A DNA stretch of 64,000 nucleotides from Bradyrhizobium centrolobii (GTDB taxonomy: Bacteria; Pseudomonadota; Alphaproteobacteria; Rhizobiales; Xanthobacteraceae). Location: assembly GCF_001641635.1 (NCBI RefSeq), contig NZ_LUUB01000022.1, forward strand, positions 40,547-104,546, written 5' to 3'. Both the position numbers and the translations under genes were made by a program. A model generated the notes under the pieces. It saw only the letters and a list, made by a program, of their open reading frames with translations, did no database searches and was not told where the DNA came from. Below are positions 35,199-45,343 of the stretch, in pieces (positions within the stretch are counted from its first letter, which is position 1; each line of letters begins with the position of its first letter).

Positions 35199-36896
35199 TC
35201 AGCGTTGAAACTCGGCGTCGCGGTCGTCCTCGCGATCGTCCATGTCGAAGGCGAAGCCGCCACCGCCGGCGGCCTTCAGCGCTCGTGCCGGCTGGCGCGC
35301 CGGCGCAGGCTTCTTCTTGCCGCGATCGGCCGCTGCCATGTGCGCCGCCTTGGCACGGAGCTGGCTGACGGCACGGTCGATCGGCGCGGCCGCGGCATTC
35401 TCCTTGCGCGTGGCATGCTCGATCCGGAAGAACGAGATGGTCGACTGGAGCTGCTCGGCCTGAGAAGCGAGTTCCTCCGAGGTCGAGGACACCTGCTCGG
35501 ACGCGCTGGCGTTCTGCTGGCCGACCTTGTCGAGCTGCTGGATCGCCTGGTTGATCTGCGCCGAACCGACGTCCTGCTCGCGGCAAGCCGCGGTGATCTC
35601 CTGAACCAGTTCGGCAGTCTTCTTGATGTCAGGCACGAGCCTCGACAGCATGCCGCCGGCTTCCTGGGCGACCTTCACGCTTTCCGTCGACAGCGTGCCG
35701 ATCTCCGCGGCGGCCGCCTGGCTGCGCTCGGCGAGCTTGCGCACCTCGGAGGCGACCACCGCAAAACCCTTGCCGTGCTCGCCGGCGCGTGCCGCCTCGA
35801 CCGCCGCGTTGAGGGCGAGCAGGTCGGTCTGCCGCGCGATTTCCTGCACGATCGTGATCTTCTCAGCGATCGTCTGCATCGCCTCGACGGCACGGCCCAC
35901 GGCGGCACCGCTGGCCTCGGCATCCCTGGCCGATTGCGCGGCGATTTTCTCGGTCTGGTTGGCGTTGTCGGCGTTTTGCTTCACGTTCGAGGCCATCTCC
36001 TCCATGGAAGAAGAGGCCTCTTCCGCCGACGAAGCCTGCTCGGTCGCGCCTTGCGAAAGCTGCTCGGCGCTCGCGGAAAGCTCCTGGCTGCCGGCGGAGA
36101 CGTTCTGTGCGGCCGTGAGGGCCTCCGCGACGATCTGCCGGAGCTTTTCGACCATCGTGTTCAGCGACTTGACGAGATCGCCGATCTCGTCATTGCTCGA
36201 GATCTTGATCATCTGGCTGAGGTCGCCATCGGCGACGGCCCCGGCCAGCCCGACCGCACGGCCGAGACCGCGCGCGATGCTGATGGAAATCCAGATCGCG
36301 GCAATCAGGCCGATCGCGAGCGATGCCAGCACGAACGAGATCAGGAGGAACTGAGCCCGGTTGCCGTCCTCGTGCGCCTGGGCCGATTGAGCGTCCATGT
36401 TCTTCTTGACGTTGGCGATGTAAGCGTTGGCCGCCTCCATCGCCTCCGCCACGGCCTTGCGGACGTCGGTCATCGAACGCTCGGCGGCCTTCGTCCTGTC
36501 GACCTTCGCGATCTTGAGCGCTTCGTCTTCAGCCGCGTTCATGCGCGCGAAGGCGGCGGCGAAGTTCTCGACCAGTTTCTTGCCTTCCGGCGAGGCCGCT
36601 GCATGAATCTCGTCCTTCACCTTCAAGAGCGCCTCGCGCTGCTTGGCGATCTCGGCAAGGAACCTCTCGCTGTCGCTGTCGGGCGCCAGGATCAGGTTCT
36701 TTTCGGCGCGGACCTGGAAGAGAATGCCCTTTTCGAGCTCAGCGGCGCGCTCCATCCGGCCAGCGCGCGCCACCAGATCCTCCGCGGTCGCGATCATCTC
36801 GCTCAGCTTCAGATAGGCGAGACCGCCCGCCGCCATCGACAATAGCAGGACCACGCCGAACGCGCTGGCAAGCTTCGCCTTGACCGTAAACCTCAT
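35199..36896 (-). CDS. methyl-accepting chemotaxis protein, 4HB type, shorter copy
   Basis: This 565-residue receptor has the same layout as the protein at 32781: N-terminal helix, four-helix-bundle sensor, second helix, HAMP and hairpin ([20 protein letters not shown]). It lacks the second HAMP-like segment (37 residues shorter in all), going straight from [13 protein letters not shown] to the signalling region. The sensor halves are diverged, so the two probably detect different cues while sharing one signalling module. It ends DDRDAEFQR like its sister. Confidence 0.95.
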   Translation of the reverse strand: MRFTVKAKLASAFGVVLLLSMAAGGLAYLKLSEMIATAEDLVARAGRMERAAELEKGILFQVRAEKNLILAPDSDSERFLAEIAKQREALLKVKDEIHAAASPEGKKLVENFAAAFARMNAAEDEALKIAKVDRTKAAERSMTDVRKAVAEAMEAANAYIANVKKNMDAQSAQAHEDGNRAQFLLISFVLASLAIGLIAAIWISISIARGLGRAVGLAGAVADGDLSQMIKISSNDEIGDLVKSLNTMVEKLRQIVAEALTAAQNVSAGSQELSASAEQLSQGATEQASSAEEASSSMEEMASNVKQNADNANQTEKIAAQSARDAEASGAAVGRAVEAMQTIAEKITIVQEIARQTDLLALNAAVEAARAGEHGKGFAVVASEVRKLAERSQAAAAEIGTLSTESVKVAQEAGGMLSRLVPDIKKTAELVQEITAACREQDVGSAQINQAIQQLDKVGQQNASASEQVSSTSEELASQAEQLQSTISFFRIEHATRKENAAAAPIDRAVSQLRAKAAHMAAADRGKKKPAPARQPARALKAAGGGGFAFDMDDREDDRDAEFQR

Positions 36897-36950
36897 TTTC
36901 AGCCCCCAAACCCCAGGTCAAACCTCAAGTCCCGCCAGTGGGACCTCATC

Positions 36951-37415
36951 TCAATTCAGAATGCGTTCCATGTTGGGAACGATGACGAACTCTTCACGCC
37001 ACTTGGTGATGAAGCGGATGAACTCCGGCTTCCAGTGCATGCCGACGCGCGGCGTCTGCTGCACGTCGGTCTGCGAGATTTCCGTGACCTCGTAGACCTT
37101 GTCTGCGGTCACGCCGACCAGCACCGGCTCGTTGTCGATCTCGATCTCGATGACGACGATGCGCGTATCGGCCGAATTCTCGGTCTGCGGCATGCCGAAG
37201 CGGATGCGCAGGTCCGCCAGCGGAATGACGTTGCCGCGCACATTGATCACGCTCGGAACGAAAGAGCGCGCACCGGCGACCTTGGTGACCGGCACGGGAT
37301 CGATGATCTCGCGCACGAGGCCCGCATCGAGCGCGAACTTCTCCTCACCGAGGCCGATCATCACGACCTGCATCGCATCGGCCTGATGCTCGCCGGCCTG
37401 CCCCCCGTTCATCAC
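36951..37415 (-). CDS. cheW: CheW coupling protein (copy 1)
   Basis: This 154-residue CheW has the standard fold motifs (VVMIGLGEEKFALDAGLVRE, VPSVINVRGNVIPLADLR, VGVTADKVYEVTEI). It overlaps the cheA stop by 4 bases, so it is coupled to CheA synthesis. It differs clearly from the second CheW at 34650 and may bridge different receptors. Confidence 0.95.
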   Translation of the reverse strand: MMNGGQAGEHQADAMQVVMIGLGEEKFALDAGLVREIIDPVPVTKVAGARSFVPSVINVRGNVIPLADLRIRFGMPQTENSADTRIVVIEIEIDNEPVLVGVTADKVYEVTEISQTDVQQTPRVGMHWKPEFIRFITKWREEFVIVPNMERILN

Positions 37416-39493
37416 GCTGCCTCGCTGATGTGATGCTTTTCGACTTTCGACTGCGCCATCGCGACGAGCTGCGCGACATCGAGGATCAGCGCCGCCGTGC
37501 CGTCGCCGAGGATGGTCGCGCCGGAGAAGATCGTGACGTCCGAATGGAGCTTGGACAGCGACTTGATCACGGTCTGGTGGTTGCCGATGATCTGGTCAGC
37601 GACGAGCCCGACGCGGGTCTCGCCGGTCGAGATGATGATCGTCTTCTGGTGCTTGTCCGGCCTGCCGGATGCGGTCATGAGCTCGCGCAGCCTGAGGAAG
37701 GGCACAAGATTGCCGCGCACATTGAGGAAGTTGCGGCCGCGTGACCGTTCGTCCTCGGCCGTGAGTTCGACGCATTCCTCCACCGCCGACAGCGGAATGA
37801 TGTAGCGGCCTTCGCCGACGCGGATCAGAAGACCCTCGATGATCGCGAGCGTCAACGGCAGGCGCAGCGTCACGGTGGTGCCCTGGCCCGGCTGGGTCGA
37901 CAGGTCGATCGAGCCGCGCATGTTCTCGATGGTGCGCTTGACCACGTCCATGCCGACGCCACGGCCGGACAGCGCCGAGATGGTCTGCGCAGTGGAGAAG
38001 CCGGGGTGGAACAGGAACTGGTGGACCTCGTGGTCGGAGTGCGCAGCACCGGCCGCGATCAGCCCCTGCTCTTCCGCCTTGGCGCGGATGCGCGCGGTGT
38101 TGAGACCGCCGCCATTGTCCTTCACGGTGACGAGCACCTGCGCGCCGGAATGAACGGCGGCGAGCTCGATCCGGCCCTGCTCCGTCTTGCCATTGGCAGC
38201 GCGGGTCGCGCTGTCCTCGATGCCGTGGTCGATGGCGTTGCGGATCAAGTGCACCAGCGGATCGGCGAGGCACTCGATCATGGTCTTATCGAGCTCAGTG
38301 TCCTCGCCCGAGGTGACGAACTCGACCGGCTTCGACAGGTCGCGCGACAGGTCATGCACCAGGCGGCGGAAGCGACCGAACAGCGAGCCGATCGGCACCA
38401 TGCGCGCGCCCATCGTGGTGTCACGCAGGCTGGAGGCGAGGCGCTCGATTTCCTCGGCGATCATCTTGATCGACAGATCGGAGCCGGCGGAGGCCAGTTG
38501 CGTCAGTCGCGCCTGCGCGATGACGAGCTCGCCGACCCGGTCCATCAGCTCGTCGAGGCGCTCGGCCTGGACGCGGACGGTGGCGATGCCGCGCTCCTCG
38601 CGCTTCGCTTCCTCACGGCGCACCACGGGCGGCGCCTCACGCTTGATCTCGGATTTCGGCGCGGGTTCTTCAACGACTAGCGCCGGCGCAACTTCGACCG
38701 CCGGAGCGGGCATCTCCACCATCGCGGCCGGCACCGGCTCCTCGTCGAGGAGCTGGAACAGCGGCGCCGGCGGAGCTTCGACATGCTCGAGCGGAGAGAG
38801 CGTCAGCTTCATCTCGTCCTGGACGAACATGAAGACGTCGTCGATCGCGTCCTTGTCGCAGGCCGCGTGAAGCTTGACGTCCCACTTCAGATAGCAGTCT
38901 TCCGGCTCCATCTCGTCGAGGAACGGCACGCCGTCGGTGATCGGCACGACGAAGCAGGGGCCGAGCTTGCAGAGATCTTCCAGGAGATCGAGCGGGTTCG
39001 ATCCGTTGCGCAGGATGTGGGATTCGAATTCCAGGTGAAGGTGCCAACCGGCCTGCTTTCGCTCGCCAGGGGCCAGCGACGGTGCCTCAGTGATCTCTGC
39101 GACCGGGGAGGCAGGCTGGTCGGACGACACGAAGCGCTTGAGATCGTCGAGAATCCCCTCGCCGATGATATCGTCGGTCGTCTGCGGCTCCTCGATCAGG
39201 GCCCGGATATAGTCCTTGGCGGCGAGCGCGACCGAGATCAGCTCCTGTGTCGGCTTGATCTCGCCCTTGCGGACACGGTCGAAGGCGGTCTCGAACTCGT
39301 GGGTGAAGGAGGCGACCTTGTCGAACCCGAACATGGCGCCGGAGCCCTTGATCGTGTGCAGGGCGCGAAAAGCGGAATCGACCAGCTCGCGGTCGTCGGG
39401 ACGCTGGCCGAGATCGAGCAGGGCTCCTTCCAGGACCTCGAACAGCTCGCTGGCTTCCTGGCGAAAGACCTCGGTCGGGTCCATCGCGCTCAT
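37412..39493 (-). CDS. cheA: chemotaxis histidine kinase CheA
   Basis: This 693-residue kinase has an N-terminal HPt domain with the phosphorylated His46 in ALHTIKGSGAMFGF, a P2-like middle domain (about 155-245), a Pro/Ala/Glu linker, the dimerisation helix pair (ERLDELMDRVGELVIAQARL), the ATPase (N box HLIRNAIDHGIED, G boxes DNGGGLN and LSGRGVGMDVV) and a CheW-like P5 domain. It overlaps cheY by 4 bases (ATGA) and cheW by 4. All catalytic motifs are present. Confidence 0.97.
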   Translation of the reverse strand: MSAMDPTEVFRQEASELFEVLEGALLDLGQRPDDRELVDSAFRALHTIKGSGAMFGFDKVASFTHEFETAFDRVRKGEIKPTQELISVALAAKDYIRALIEEPQTTDDIIGEGILDDLKRFVSSDQPASPVAEITEAPSLAPGERKQAGWHLHLEFESHILRNGSNPLDLLEDLCKLGPCFVVPITDGVPFLDEMEPEDCYLKWDVKLHAACDKDAIDDVFMFVQDEMKLTLSPLEHVEAPPAPLFQLLDEEPVPAAMVEMPAPAVEVAPALVVEEPAPKSEIKREAPPVVRREEAKREERGIATVRVQAERLDELMDRVGELVIAQARLTQLASAGSDLSIKMIAEEIERLASSLRDTTMGARMVPIGSLFGRFRRLVHDLSRDLSKPVEFVTSGEDTELDKTMIECLADPLVHLIRNAIDHGIEDSATRAANGKTEQGRIELAAVHSGAQVLVTVKDNGGGLNTARIRAKAEEQGLIAAGAAHSDHEVHQFLFHPGFSTAQTISALSGRGVGMDVVKRTIENMRGSIDLSTQPGQGTTVTLRLPLTLAIIEGLLIRVGEGRYIIPLSAVEECVELTAEDERSRGRNFLNVRGNLVPFLRLRELMTASGRPDKHQKTIIISTGETRVGLVADQIIGNHQTVIKSLSKLHSDVTIFSGATILGDGTAALILDVAQLVAMAQSKVEKHHISEAA

Positions 39494-39855
39494 GCGCGCA
39501 CCAGCTTGGCCACGACGGCGAGCAACTGCTCGGGCTTGAAGGGCTTCGTGATCCAGCCGGTGGCGCCGGCGCTTTTCGCTTCCTGCTTCACCGCGTCGTT
39601 GGATTCGGTGGTCAGGAACACGATGGGCATGCCGACCGCGCTCGGCAGCTTGCGCAGCGCGCGGATCAGCTCCAGCCCGTTCATGACAGGCATATTAAGG
39701 TCGGTGATCACGAGGTCGAGCTTGCCGGCCTGCGCCTTGGCGAGCCCCTGCGCACCGTCGCCGGCCTCGATCACGCTGTGACCGGCCGGCTCGAGCACGA
39801 CCTTGATCATCTGCCGGATGCTGGGGGAATCGTCGACGGTCAGAATCGTGGCCAT
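39490..39855 (-). CDS. cheY: CheY-type response regulator
   Basis: This 121-residue single receiver domain has the acidic pair in TVDDSPS, the acceptor Asp in LVITDLNMPVMNG, Thr in VFLTTES and Lys in WITKPFKPEQL. It passes the CheA signal to the flagellar switch or another output. It shares one base with the upstream STAS gene and 4 with cheA. No CheZ or CheC phosphatase is visible nearby. Confidence 0.96.
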   Translation of the reverse strand: MATILTVDDSPSIRQMIKVVLEPAGHSVIEAGDGAQGLAKAQAGKLDLVITDLNMPVMNGLELIRALRKLPSAVGMPIVFLTTESNDAVKQEAKSAGATGWITKPFKPEQLLAVVAKLVRA

Positions 39856-40178
39856 CAGGTGCCGTCTTTCTTTTGCGGGAAATGCTGGTCGATCATCGCC
39901 TCACTGGCGAATCCGGCGCGGCGAAGGGTGTTGCGCAGAGACTGGGAGAAAGAAGTCAGGACGACCGGACGCCCCTGGGCCGCGCCCGTCTTGGCGGTCG
40001 ACAGCAGGAGCTGGATCGAGGTCACGTCCGCCTTGTCCACGCTGGAGCAGTCGATTTCGAGCCGGTCCTGCCGGCCGAACGCCTCGCGAATGAGGTCATA
40101 GACATTTCGAATGGCCGCGATGCTGCAGTCGGCGGGCAACCGCAACGACCACTTCGGCTCCGTGGGATTGAGCGCCAT
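39855..40178 (-). CDS. STAS-domain protein, first gene of the che operon
   Basis: This 107-residue STAS protein has SLRLPADCSIAAIRNVYDLI, LEIDCSSVDKADVTSIQLLL and GRPVVLTSFSQSLRNTLRRAG, the pattern of anti-sigma-antagonist-like proteins. The serine cluster near CSSVDKADVTS is where phosphorylation occurs in relatives. GGGGG lies a few bases before the ATG. STAS proteins head several alphaproteobacterial che operons, with an unclear role. The 269-base gap upstream holds the operon promoter and that of the divergent HD-GYP gene. Confidence 0.9.
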   Translation of the reverse strand: MALNPTEPKWSLRLPADCSIAAIRNVYDLIREAFGRQDRLEIDCSSVDKADVTSIQLLLSTAKTGAAQGRPVVLTSFSQSLRNTLRRAGFASEAMIDQHFPQKKDGT

Positions 40179-40447
40179 CGCTACCCCCGCCTTTGCTTAA
40201 TATTCCGGTACACCGTTTGACGTGAATCGAATGAGCAAACTCCTAACGCCGTGCTCCGTACAACTACGGGTCACATTCCCTAGGACTTCGCGCAGCCGCA
40301 TGCAAAGGTGCATGGCGTGCCGAAATCTCATGCGAAGCGCGCATATCCGCGGCAACGTTGCCGGCCGGCGCATTTGCTCCGCGTTAAATTCCATCAGGTT
40401 ATGCCTTGGGTTCGTGCCTACGCCAGCGAAGAGAGCCCCGGCCGCCG

Positions 40448-41587
40448 ATGCTGACCCAAGCGCTTCTGATTGATGACAGCCGCTCCGTCCTCAACTTCCT
40501 GAAACGTCATATCGAGGCCGAAGGCCTGGTCGAGGCCACCACCTTCCTCGATCCAGTGGATGCGCTGGCTTGTGCGCGCGAGCGCGTCTTCGACCTCGTG
40601 CTGGTCGACTACGAGATGCCGCATATGGACGGCATCAGCTTCATCCGTGCCTTCCGTACCCTGCCCGGCTGCGCCGACATCCCGATCGCGATGATCACCT
40701 CGCAACAGACGGATGACATCAAGATGGAAGCGCTGCAGGCCGGTGCAACCGATTTCCTGCCCAAGCAGCCGCAGAGCGTCGAAATGACGGTGCGCTTGCG
40801 CAACCTGATCCGCCTCGGCGTCGCCGTGCGCAAGCAGAACGATCGCGCCGCGGATCTGGCGAGCGCGGTCGCGGCTGCGACACAGAAGCTCGGCGAGCGT
40901 GAGGAGGAGATCATCCTGCGGCTCGCGCTCGCGGTCGAATACCGCGACAACGACACCGGGGAGCACACGCTGCGGGTCGCCCGATACAGCCGCATCATCG
41001 CCGAGCAGCTTGGCCTGCCGGCCCGACTCTGCCGCGACATCTACCTGGCCGCGCCCCTGCACGACGTCGGCAAGGTCGCCATTCCCGACAATATCCTGCT
41101 CAAGCCCGGCCGGCTGACCGATGAGGAGATGGCGGTGATCCGCACCCATGCGAGGATCGGCGAGCGGATCCTGGCGGACTCCAGTTGCGAGTTGATCCAG
41201 CTCGGTGCGCAAATTGCCGCAGGCCATCACGAGCGCTGGGACGGCACGGGCTATCCGAACGGCCTGAGAGCGGCCGAGATCCCGGTCGCCGCGCGCGTGG
41301 TCGCGGTCGCTGACGTCTTCGACGCCCTGACGACGCGGCGGCCATATAAAGAGCCGATGCCGCTCGAGGTGGCGCGCACCTACCTGGTCGAGAACAAGGG
41401 GCGACAATTCGACCCAGCCTGCGTCGAGGCCTTTCTGTCGCGCTGGGACGAGGTCGCGGCGATCGCTCTCGGACAAGGCGCGGCGCTGTTCCAGAAATCC
41501 GAGGCCACGCTCTCGCCCGCCATGGCAGAGACGGCCGAGAACCGCCCGGACGAAAACCGATCGCGCGAGGCTGTCCCGGCGGCCTGA
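40448..41587 (+). CDS. response regulator with HD-GYP domain (c-di-GMP phosphodiesterase)
   Basis: This 379-residue protein has an N-terminal receiver (LLIDDSRSV, acceptor Asp in LVDYEMPHMDG, Lys in FLPKQPQS), a coiled linker and an HD-GYP domain with HTLRVARYSRI, HDVGKVAIPDNIL, HHERWDGTGYPNGL and VVAVADVFDALTTRRPY, all metal and substrate motifs present. It should hydrolyse c-di-GMP when phosphorylated. The ATG at 40448 is chosen because the receiver starts immediately; upstream codons are not conserved. It diverges from the che operon. Confidence 0.94.
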   Translation: MLTQALLIDDSRSVLNFLKRHIEAEGLVEATTFLDPVDALACARERVFDLVLVDYEMPHMDGISFIRAFRTLPGCADIPIAMITSQQTDDIKMEALQAGATDFLPKQPQSVEMTVRLRNLIRLGVAVRKQNDRAADLASAVAAATQKLGEREEEIILRLALAVEYRDNDTGEHTLRVARYSRIIAEQLGLPARLCRDIYLAAPLHDVGKVAIPDNILLKPGRLTDEEMAVIRTHARIGERILADSSCELIQLGAQIAAGHHERWDGTGYPNGLRAAEIPVAARVVAVADVFDALTTRRPYKEPMPLEVARTYLVENKGRQFDPACVEAFLSRWDEVAAIALGQGAALFQKSEATLSPAMAETAENRPDENRSREAVPAA

Positions 41588-41595
41588 CATTGCCC

Positions 41596-41617
41596 TCGGC
41601 CGGTTTGCTCCGGCCGA
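41596..41617 (+). terminator. GC-rich hairpin after the HD-GYP gene
   Basis: TCGGCCGG and CCGGCCGA form a perfect 8-bp stem with a TTTGCT loop, 8 bases after the stop codon. The T-poor tail (ACCTTCC) makes it a weak intrinsic terminator. Confidence 0.5.
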
Positions 41618-41754
41618 ACCTTCCTCATCTCGGCTTTGAACCTCTTCCTGATAATGTGCACCAATACCAAGAGTGATTCTGGTCACACTTGGTTGCGCCA
41701 CCCGCTGCTAAGAGTCGAGCCAGGCGGGGATCAGTCGCGTATCAATCGAACCGG

Positions 41755-42435
41755 ATGAGAAAGCCCATGAAAAGCCCGATCGGCGCCATTGTCGGCGTGT
41801 TTTGCCTCGCGGCGCCCGCCGTCGCGCAGACGCCGGCTGCGATCGTCGAGGACGTGCAGGGCAAGGTCGACGGCGTCGAGTTCATGGACTATGTGGCGCC
41901 CGGCAAGATCATCAAGCTCGGACCGAAGGCGGCGCTCGTGCTCGGCTATCTCAAATCCTGCGTGCGCGAGACGATCACTGAGGGCGTCGTCCTGGTCGGC
42001 GCCGAGCAGAGCACGGTGCAGCTCGGCGACGTGCAGCGCGTCAAGGTGCCCTGCGATGCCAACGCGGCGCAGCTCTCCGAGCGCCAGGCGAACCAGAGTG
42101 CGGCGACCACGTTCCGCACAATGCGATCCGACACGAAGGCGGCGCCCTCCAGGCTGCCGACGATCTACGGCGTCTCGCCGCTGGTCCAGGCCAGAAGCGG
42201 CAGCACGCTGGTCATCGAGCGCACCGACGGCAAGGAGCCCACGATCAGCGTGCCGCTGAAGGCCGATAATCTGGTCGCCGGCAAGTTCTACGACTTCGCC
42301 AAGGCCGGCAAGACCCTGGCCCCTGGCGGCACCTATCTCGCAACCCTCGGCGCGAAGCGCTACACATTCCAGGTCGACGCCCGCGCCACCTCGTCACCGA
42401 CGCCGATCGTCGGTCGCCTGCTGCGGCTCGAATAG
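41755..42435 (+). CDS. secreted protein of unknown function
   Basis: This 226-residue protein has a signal peptide (MKSPIGAIVGVFCLAAPAVAQ; the codons before this Met are optional, alternative start 41767). The mature part begins PAAIVEDVQGKVDGVEFMDYVAPGKIIKLG, a beta-rich FecR-like opening, and a second module carries LVIERTDGKEPTISVPL. It directly precedes the adenylate cyclase gene by 18 bases, so the two form an operon. CHASE2 cyclases are often found next to FecR-like secreted proteins, so it may feed a periplasmic cue to the cyclase. Confidence 0.78.
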   Translation: MRKPMKSPIGAIVGVFCLAAPAVAQTPAAIVEDVQGKVDGVEFMDYVAPGKIIKLGPKAALVLGYLKSCVRETITEGVVLVGAEQSTVQLGDVQRVKVPCDANAAQLSERQANQSAATTFRTMRSDTKAAPSRLPTIYGVSPLVQARSGSTLVIERTDGKEPTISVPLKADNLVAGKFYDFAKAGKTLAPGGTYLATLGAKRYTFQVDARATSSPTPIVGRLLRLE

Positions 42436-42453
42436 GCGATCCGCGACAGCGCG

Positions 42454-44604
42454 ATGCGGCGGATCGGCAGGCGGGACATCATTGCAGCGATCCTGGTCGC
42501 GCTCCTTTCGGGTGCGGTCTTCACCTCCCCGCCGCTTCATGCCCTGCAAGGCCTGTCGCTCGACATCCTCACCGCGCTGCGCGGCAAGCTCCTCAGTGAC
42601 CGCCGCGACCCCGCCAGCTCGCCGGTCGTCGTCGTCGCGATCGACGGCGAGACCTATGATACGCCGCCCTTCAAGGGATCACCGACGCTGACCTGGACGC
42701 GCGAGATCGGCCGGGTGCTCGCGAGCATCACTGACGGCGGCGCCAAGGTGATCGGCTTCGACGTCATCTTTCCGAGTTCGATCGAGCAGTCGGAAATCCC
42801 TTTTGGTGACGCGCCGCTCGGCGCGCGCATGAAGGGTTTTGATCGGGATTACCTGATCGCGCTGCGGCAGGCCTCCGATTCCGGCAAACTCGTGCTCGGC
42901 GAGATCCTGAGCAACGACCACCCCGACGTTCCCTACCGCGCGCAGCAACTGGCGGTGCGAAACAACATCCGCGCCCTCAACGTCCATACCGACACCGACG
43001 ACGTCATCCGGCGGATGCCGCTGAGTTTTGCTGTCGATGGCAAGCCTGTTCCCGCGATGGCCGTCGAGCTCGCCTCGCGCGCGCTCGGTGCGAAGCCTGA
43101 GATCGCGCCGTCGGGCGCGATGACGTTGGCCGGCTATGCTATCCCGAGCGCGTCGCCGAACACGCTGGCGCTGAATTTCCGCGGACTGAGCCGCGATGTC
43201 CCGACGTTCTCCTTCGCCGACCTGCGCGCCTGCGCCGAGAAGGGCGATCGCGATTTCTTCCGCCGCGCCTTCGACGGCAAGATCGTGCTGCTCGGTACCG
43301 TCCTCAATTTCGAGGACCGCAAGCTCACCTCGATGCGCCTGTCCGGCGGATTTGACGGGACGCCGGCCGCACGATGCGCCCTGCCCGCCCCGGCGCGCGC
43401 CGCCCAGGCGCCGCGCAGCGATATCGCCGGCGTCTTCGTCCACGCCGCTGCGGTCCGCAATCTGATGGAACGCGATGCGGTGACGGAGCTGGGCTTTCCG
43501 CTGCGGACCACTCTCACGATCCTGTTCGCGGCGATCATCGCCTGCGCGGCCTGCGTGCTCGCACCCGCAGGGGCAGTGGCGGCATACATCGCGCTCACGG
43601 CTGTTTACGCCGCGTTGGCCGTGAGCCTGTTCGTTCACGCCTTGGCGCTGCCCCTGACGGAGCCCGCGCTGGCCGGCCTTGCCGCAGTCGCGATGATGAT
43701 CGGCTACCGCTTCGTTATCGCCGACCGCGAGGAGCGCTTTCTGCGCAAGAGCTTTGCCTTCTACCTCGCGCCCGAGGTGATCGACACCATGGTTGCCTCG
43801 GGCAAGATGCCGGCGCTCGGCGGCGAGACGCGCAACGTCACCATGTTCTTCTCCGACCTCAGCGGTTTCTCCTCCATCGCGGAGAAGATGACGCCGGGCG
43901 AGCTGGTCGCGCTGATGAACGAGTATCTGTCCGCCATGACCGACATCATCGAGGGCCAAGGCGGCTACGTCGACAAATATATCGGCGATTCCATCGTCGC
44001 CATGTTCGGCGCGCCGGCCGACGATCCCGCGCATGCGCGCAACGCCGTCCGCGCCGCACTGAAGTGCCACCAAAGGCTCGCGGAACTCAACGCCGGCAAC
44101 GCCGCGTTCGCGGGCCGCGACCTGTCGCACCGCATCGGGCTGAACAGCGGCGAGGCCGTGGTCGGCAATATCGGCTCGCGGCGCCGCTTCAACTACACGG
44201 TGATGAGCGACACCGTGAACGTCGCCTCGCGGCTGGAAGGCGCCAACAAATATTACGGCACTGCGATCATGGCGTCGGAGACGACGATGGCGCAGACCGG
44301 CGACGCCTTCGCCTGGCGTGAGCTCGATTCCATCAGGGTGCTGGGGCGCGGCGAGCCGATCCGGGTGTTCGAGCCGCTGGCGGAGAAGGGGGCGGAGAGC
44401 GCCGAACAGAAGAAGGCAGCCGCGGTATACGCGGAAGGGCTGGCATGCTGGCGGGCCCGAGAGTTTGGCAAGGCCGTTGAAGCATTCGAGCGCACGGCCG
44501 AGATCGATCCGCCATCAGCGCTGTTCGCGAGACGCGCCAGAGCGCTCACCACAAATCCACCGCCGCCGGCGTGGACTCCAGTCAATACGCTGGAGGGAAA
44601 ATAG
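42454..44604 (+). CDS. CHASE2-domain adenylate/guanylate cyclase
   Basis: This 716-residue membrane cyclase has an N-terminal helix, a large periplasmic CHASE2 sensor (PVVVVAIDGETYDTPPF, KVIGFDVIFPSS), three membrane helices (about residues 350-430) and a class III cyclase domain. Metal-binding Asp residues lie in MFFSDLSGFSSI and YIGDSIVAMFG, and the transition-state loop is in RRRFNYTVMSDTVNVASRLE. It would make cAMP or cGMP on an envelope signal. It ends with a short helical tail. Operon partner of the secreted protein upstream. Confidence 0.93.
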   Translation: MRRIGRRDIIAAILVALLSGAVFTSPPLHALQGLSLDILTALRGKLLSDRRDPASSPVVVVAIDGETYDTPPFKGSPTLTWTREIGRVLASITDGGAKVIGFDVIFPSSIEQSEIPFGDAPLGARMKGFDRDYLIALRQASDSGKLVLGEILSNDHPDVPYRAQQLAVRNNIRALNVHTDTDDVIRRMPLSFAVDGKPVPAMAVELASRALGAKPEIAPSGAMTLAGYAIPSASPNTLALNFRGLSRDVPTFSFADLRACAEKGDRDFFRRAFDGKIVLLGTVLNFEDRKLTSMRLSGGFDGTPAARCALPAPARAAQAPRSDIAGVFVHAAAVRNLMERDAVTELGFPLRTTLTILFAAIIACAACVLAPAGAVAAYIALTAVYAALAVSLFVHALALPLTEPALAGLAAVAMMIGYRFVIADREERFLRKSFAFYLAPEVIDTMVASGKMPALGGETRNVTMFFSDLSGFSSIAEKMTPGELVALMNEYLSAMTDIIEGQGGYVDKYIGDSIVAMFGAPADDPAHARNAVRAALKCHQRLAELNAGNAAFAGRDLSHRIGLNSGEAVVGNIGSRRRFNYTVMSDTVNVASRLEGANKYYGTAIMASETTMAQTGDAFAWRELDSIRVLGRGEPIRVFEPLAEKGAESAEQKKAAAVYAEGLACWRAREFGKAVEAFERTAEIDPPSALFARRARALTTNPPPPAWTPVNTLEGK

Positions 44605-44869
44605 CGCCCCCACGCCGATCGGCCGGTCACAACCCGGAGAACCCTCTTTTTCGGGCCCATGACATGGCGTAGTGTATAGCAAGCTGCCCTTCGAGACGGG
44701 ACGGGCCGACGTCGCCGGTTGCCGGAATGGGCAGCGAGCAGGCCGTCGGCAGGCATCGCAGTCTGAAAGCAGCGCTGACCTTCGTGGCGCTCCCTCAATT
44801 TCAACATGAAGCAAGTTGGCCTGGCGCGCGCGGCAGGCCACGCGCACATGCACCCCAGGGAGGATCGAC

Positions 44870-45163
44870 ATGGCGACATTCATACTGACGATCGACTGGA
44901 CCGACCAGGGAATTCGGAATGTCAGGGATGCTCCCAAGCGCAGCGAAGCTGCGAAGGCGCTTGCCAAGAAAGTCGGAGTCGAGATCAAGGACATCTATCT
45001 CGTCTCCGGCGCGCATGACATTCTCGTCGTCGCCGAAGCACCGCTCGGCGACCATATCACAAAATTCGCGCTTGCGCTCGGCTCCCTCGGCAATGTGCGG
45101 ACCAGCACCTCGCGCGCCTGGACCGAGGCCGAGTGGACCAAGCTGATATCCGAGCTCCCGTAA
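44870..45163 (+). CDS. GYD-domain protein
   Basis: This 97-residue small alpha/beta protein of the GYD family begins MATFILTIDWTDQGIRNVRD and contains IKDIYLVSGAHDILVVAEAP and VRTSTSRAWTEAE, the usual motif positions. GGGAGGA lies 7 bases before the ATG, rejecting the start at 44816. The function of GYD proteins is unknown; the ferredoxin-like fold suggests ligand binding. It stands alone between the cyclase and an MTH938-like gene. Confidence 0.88.
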   Translation: MATFILTIDWTDQGIRNVRDAPKRSEAAKALAKKVGVEIKDIYLVSGAHDILVVAEAPLGDHITKFALALGSLGNVRTSTSRAWTEAEWTKLISELP

Positions 45164-45343
45164 GCGGCTTCGCAGTCTCGACGGACCTGCGTCCAGTCCG
45201 GCGGATTGGCGCAGCCGTGATTTCGGCGCCCGGCGGTCGGCGCCTCGAGGAGGTGCGATCGACGGGCGCTTCTGACATCGATACCGGGCTCGTCCACCGA
45301 AGCTGAGGCGAGACTTGTGCCGACATCAAGAGGAGGTCAGGCC

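Noticed and set aside
32973..36845. Plus-strand frame of 1290 codons opposite the chemotaxis receptors
   Set aside because: It is the antisense of two alanine- and glutamate-rich receptor genes and the CheW between them; the leucine/arginine/aspartate-rich text mirrors the receptor codons and has no domain.
42679..44130. 483-codon minus-strand ORF opposite the adenylate cyclase
   Set aside because: Shadow of the cyclase; it has no recognisable motifs, while the plus strand has CHASE2 and cyclase motifs.
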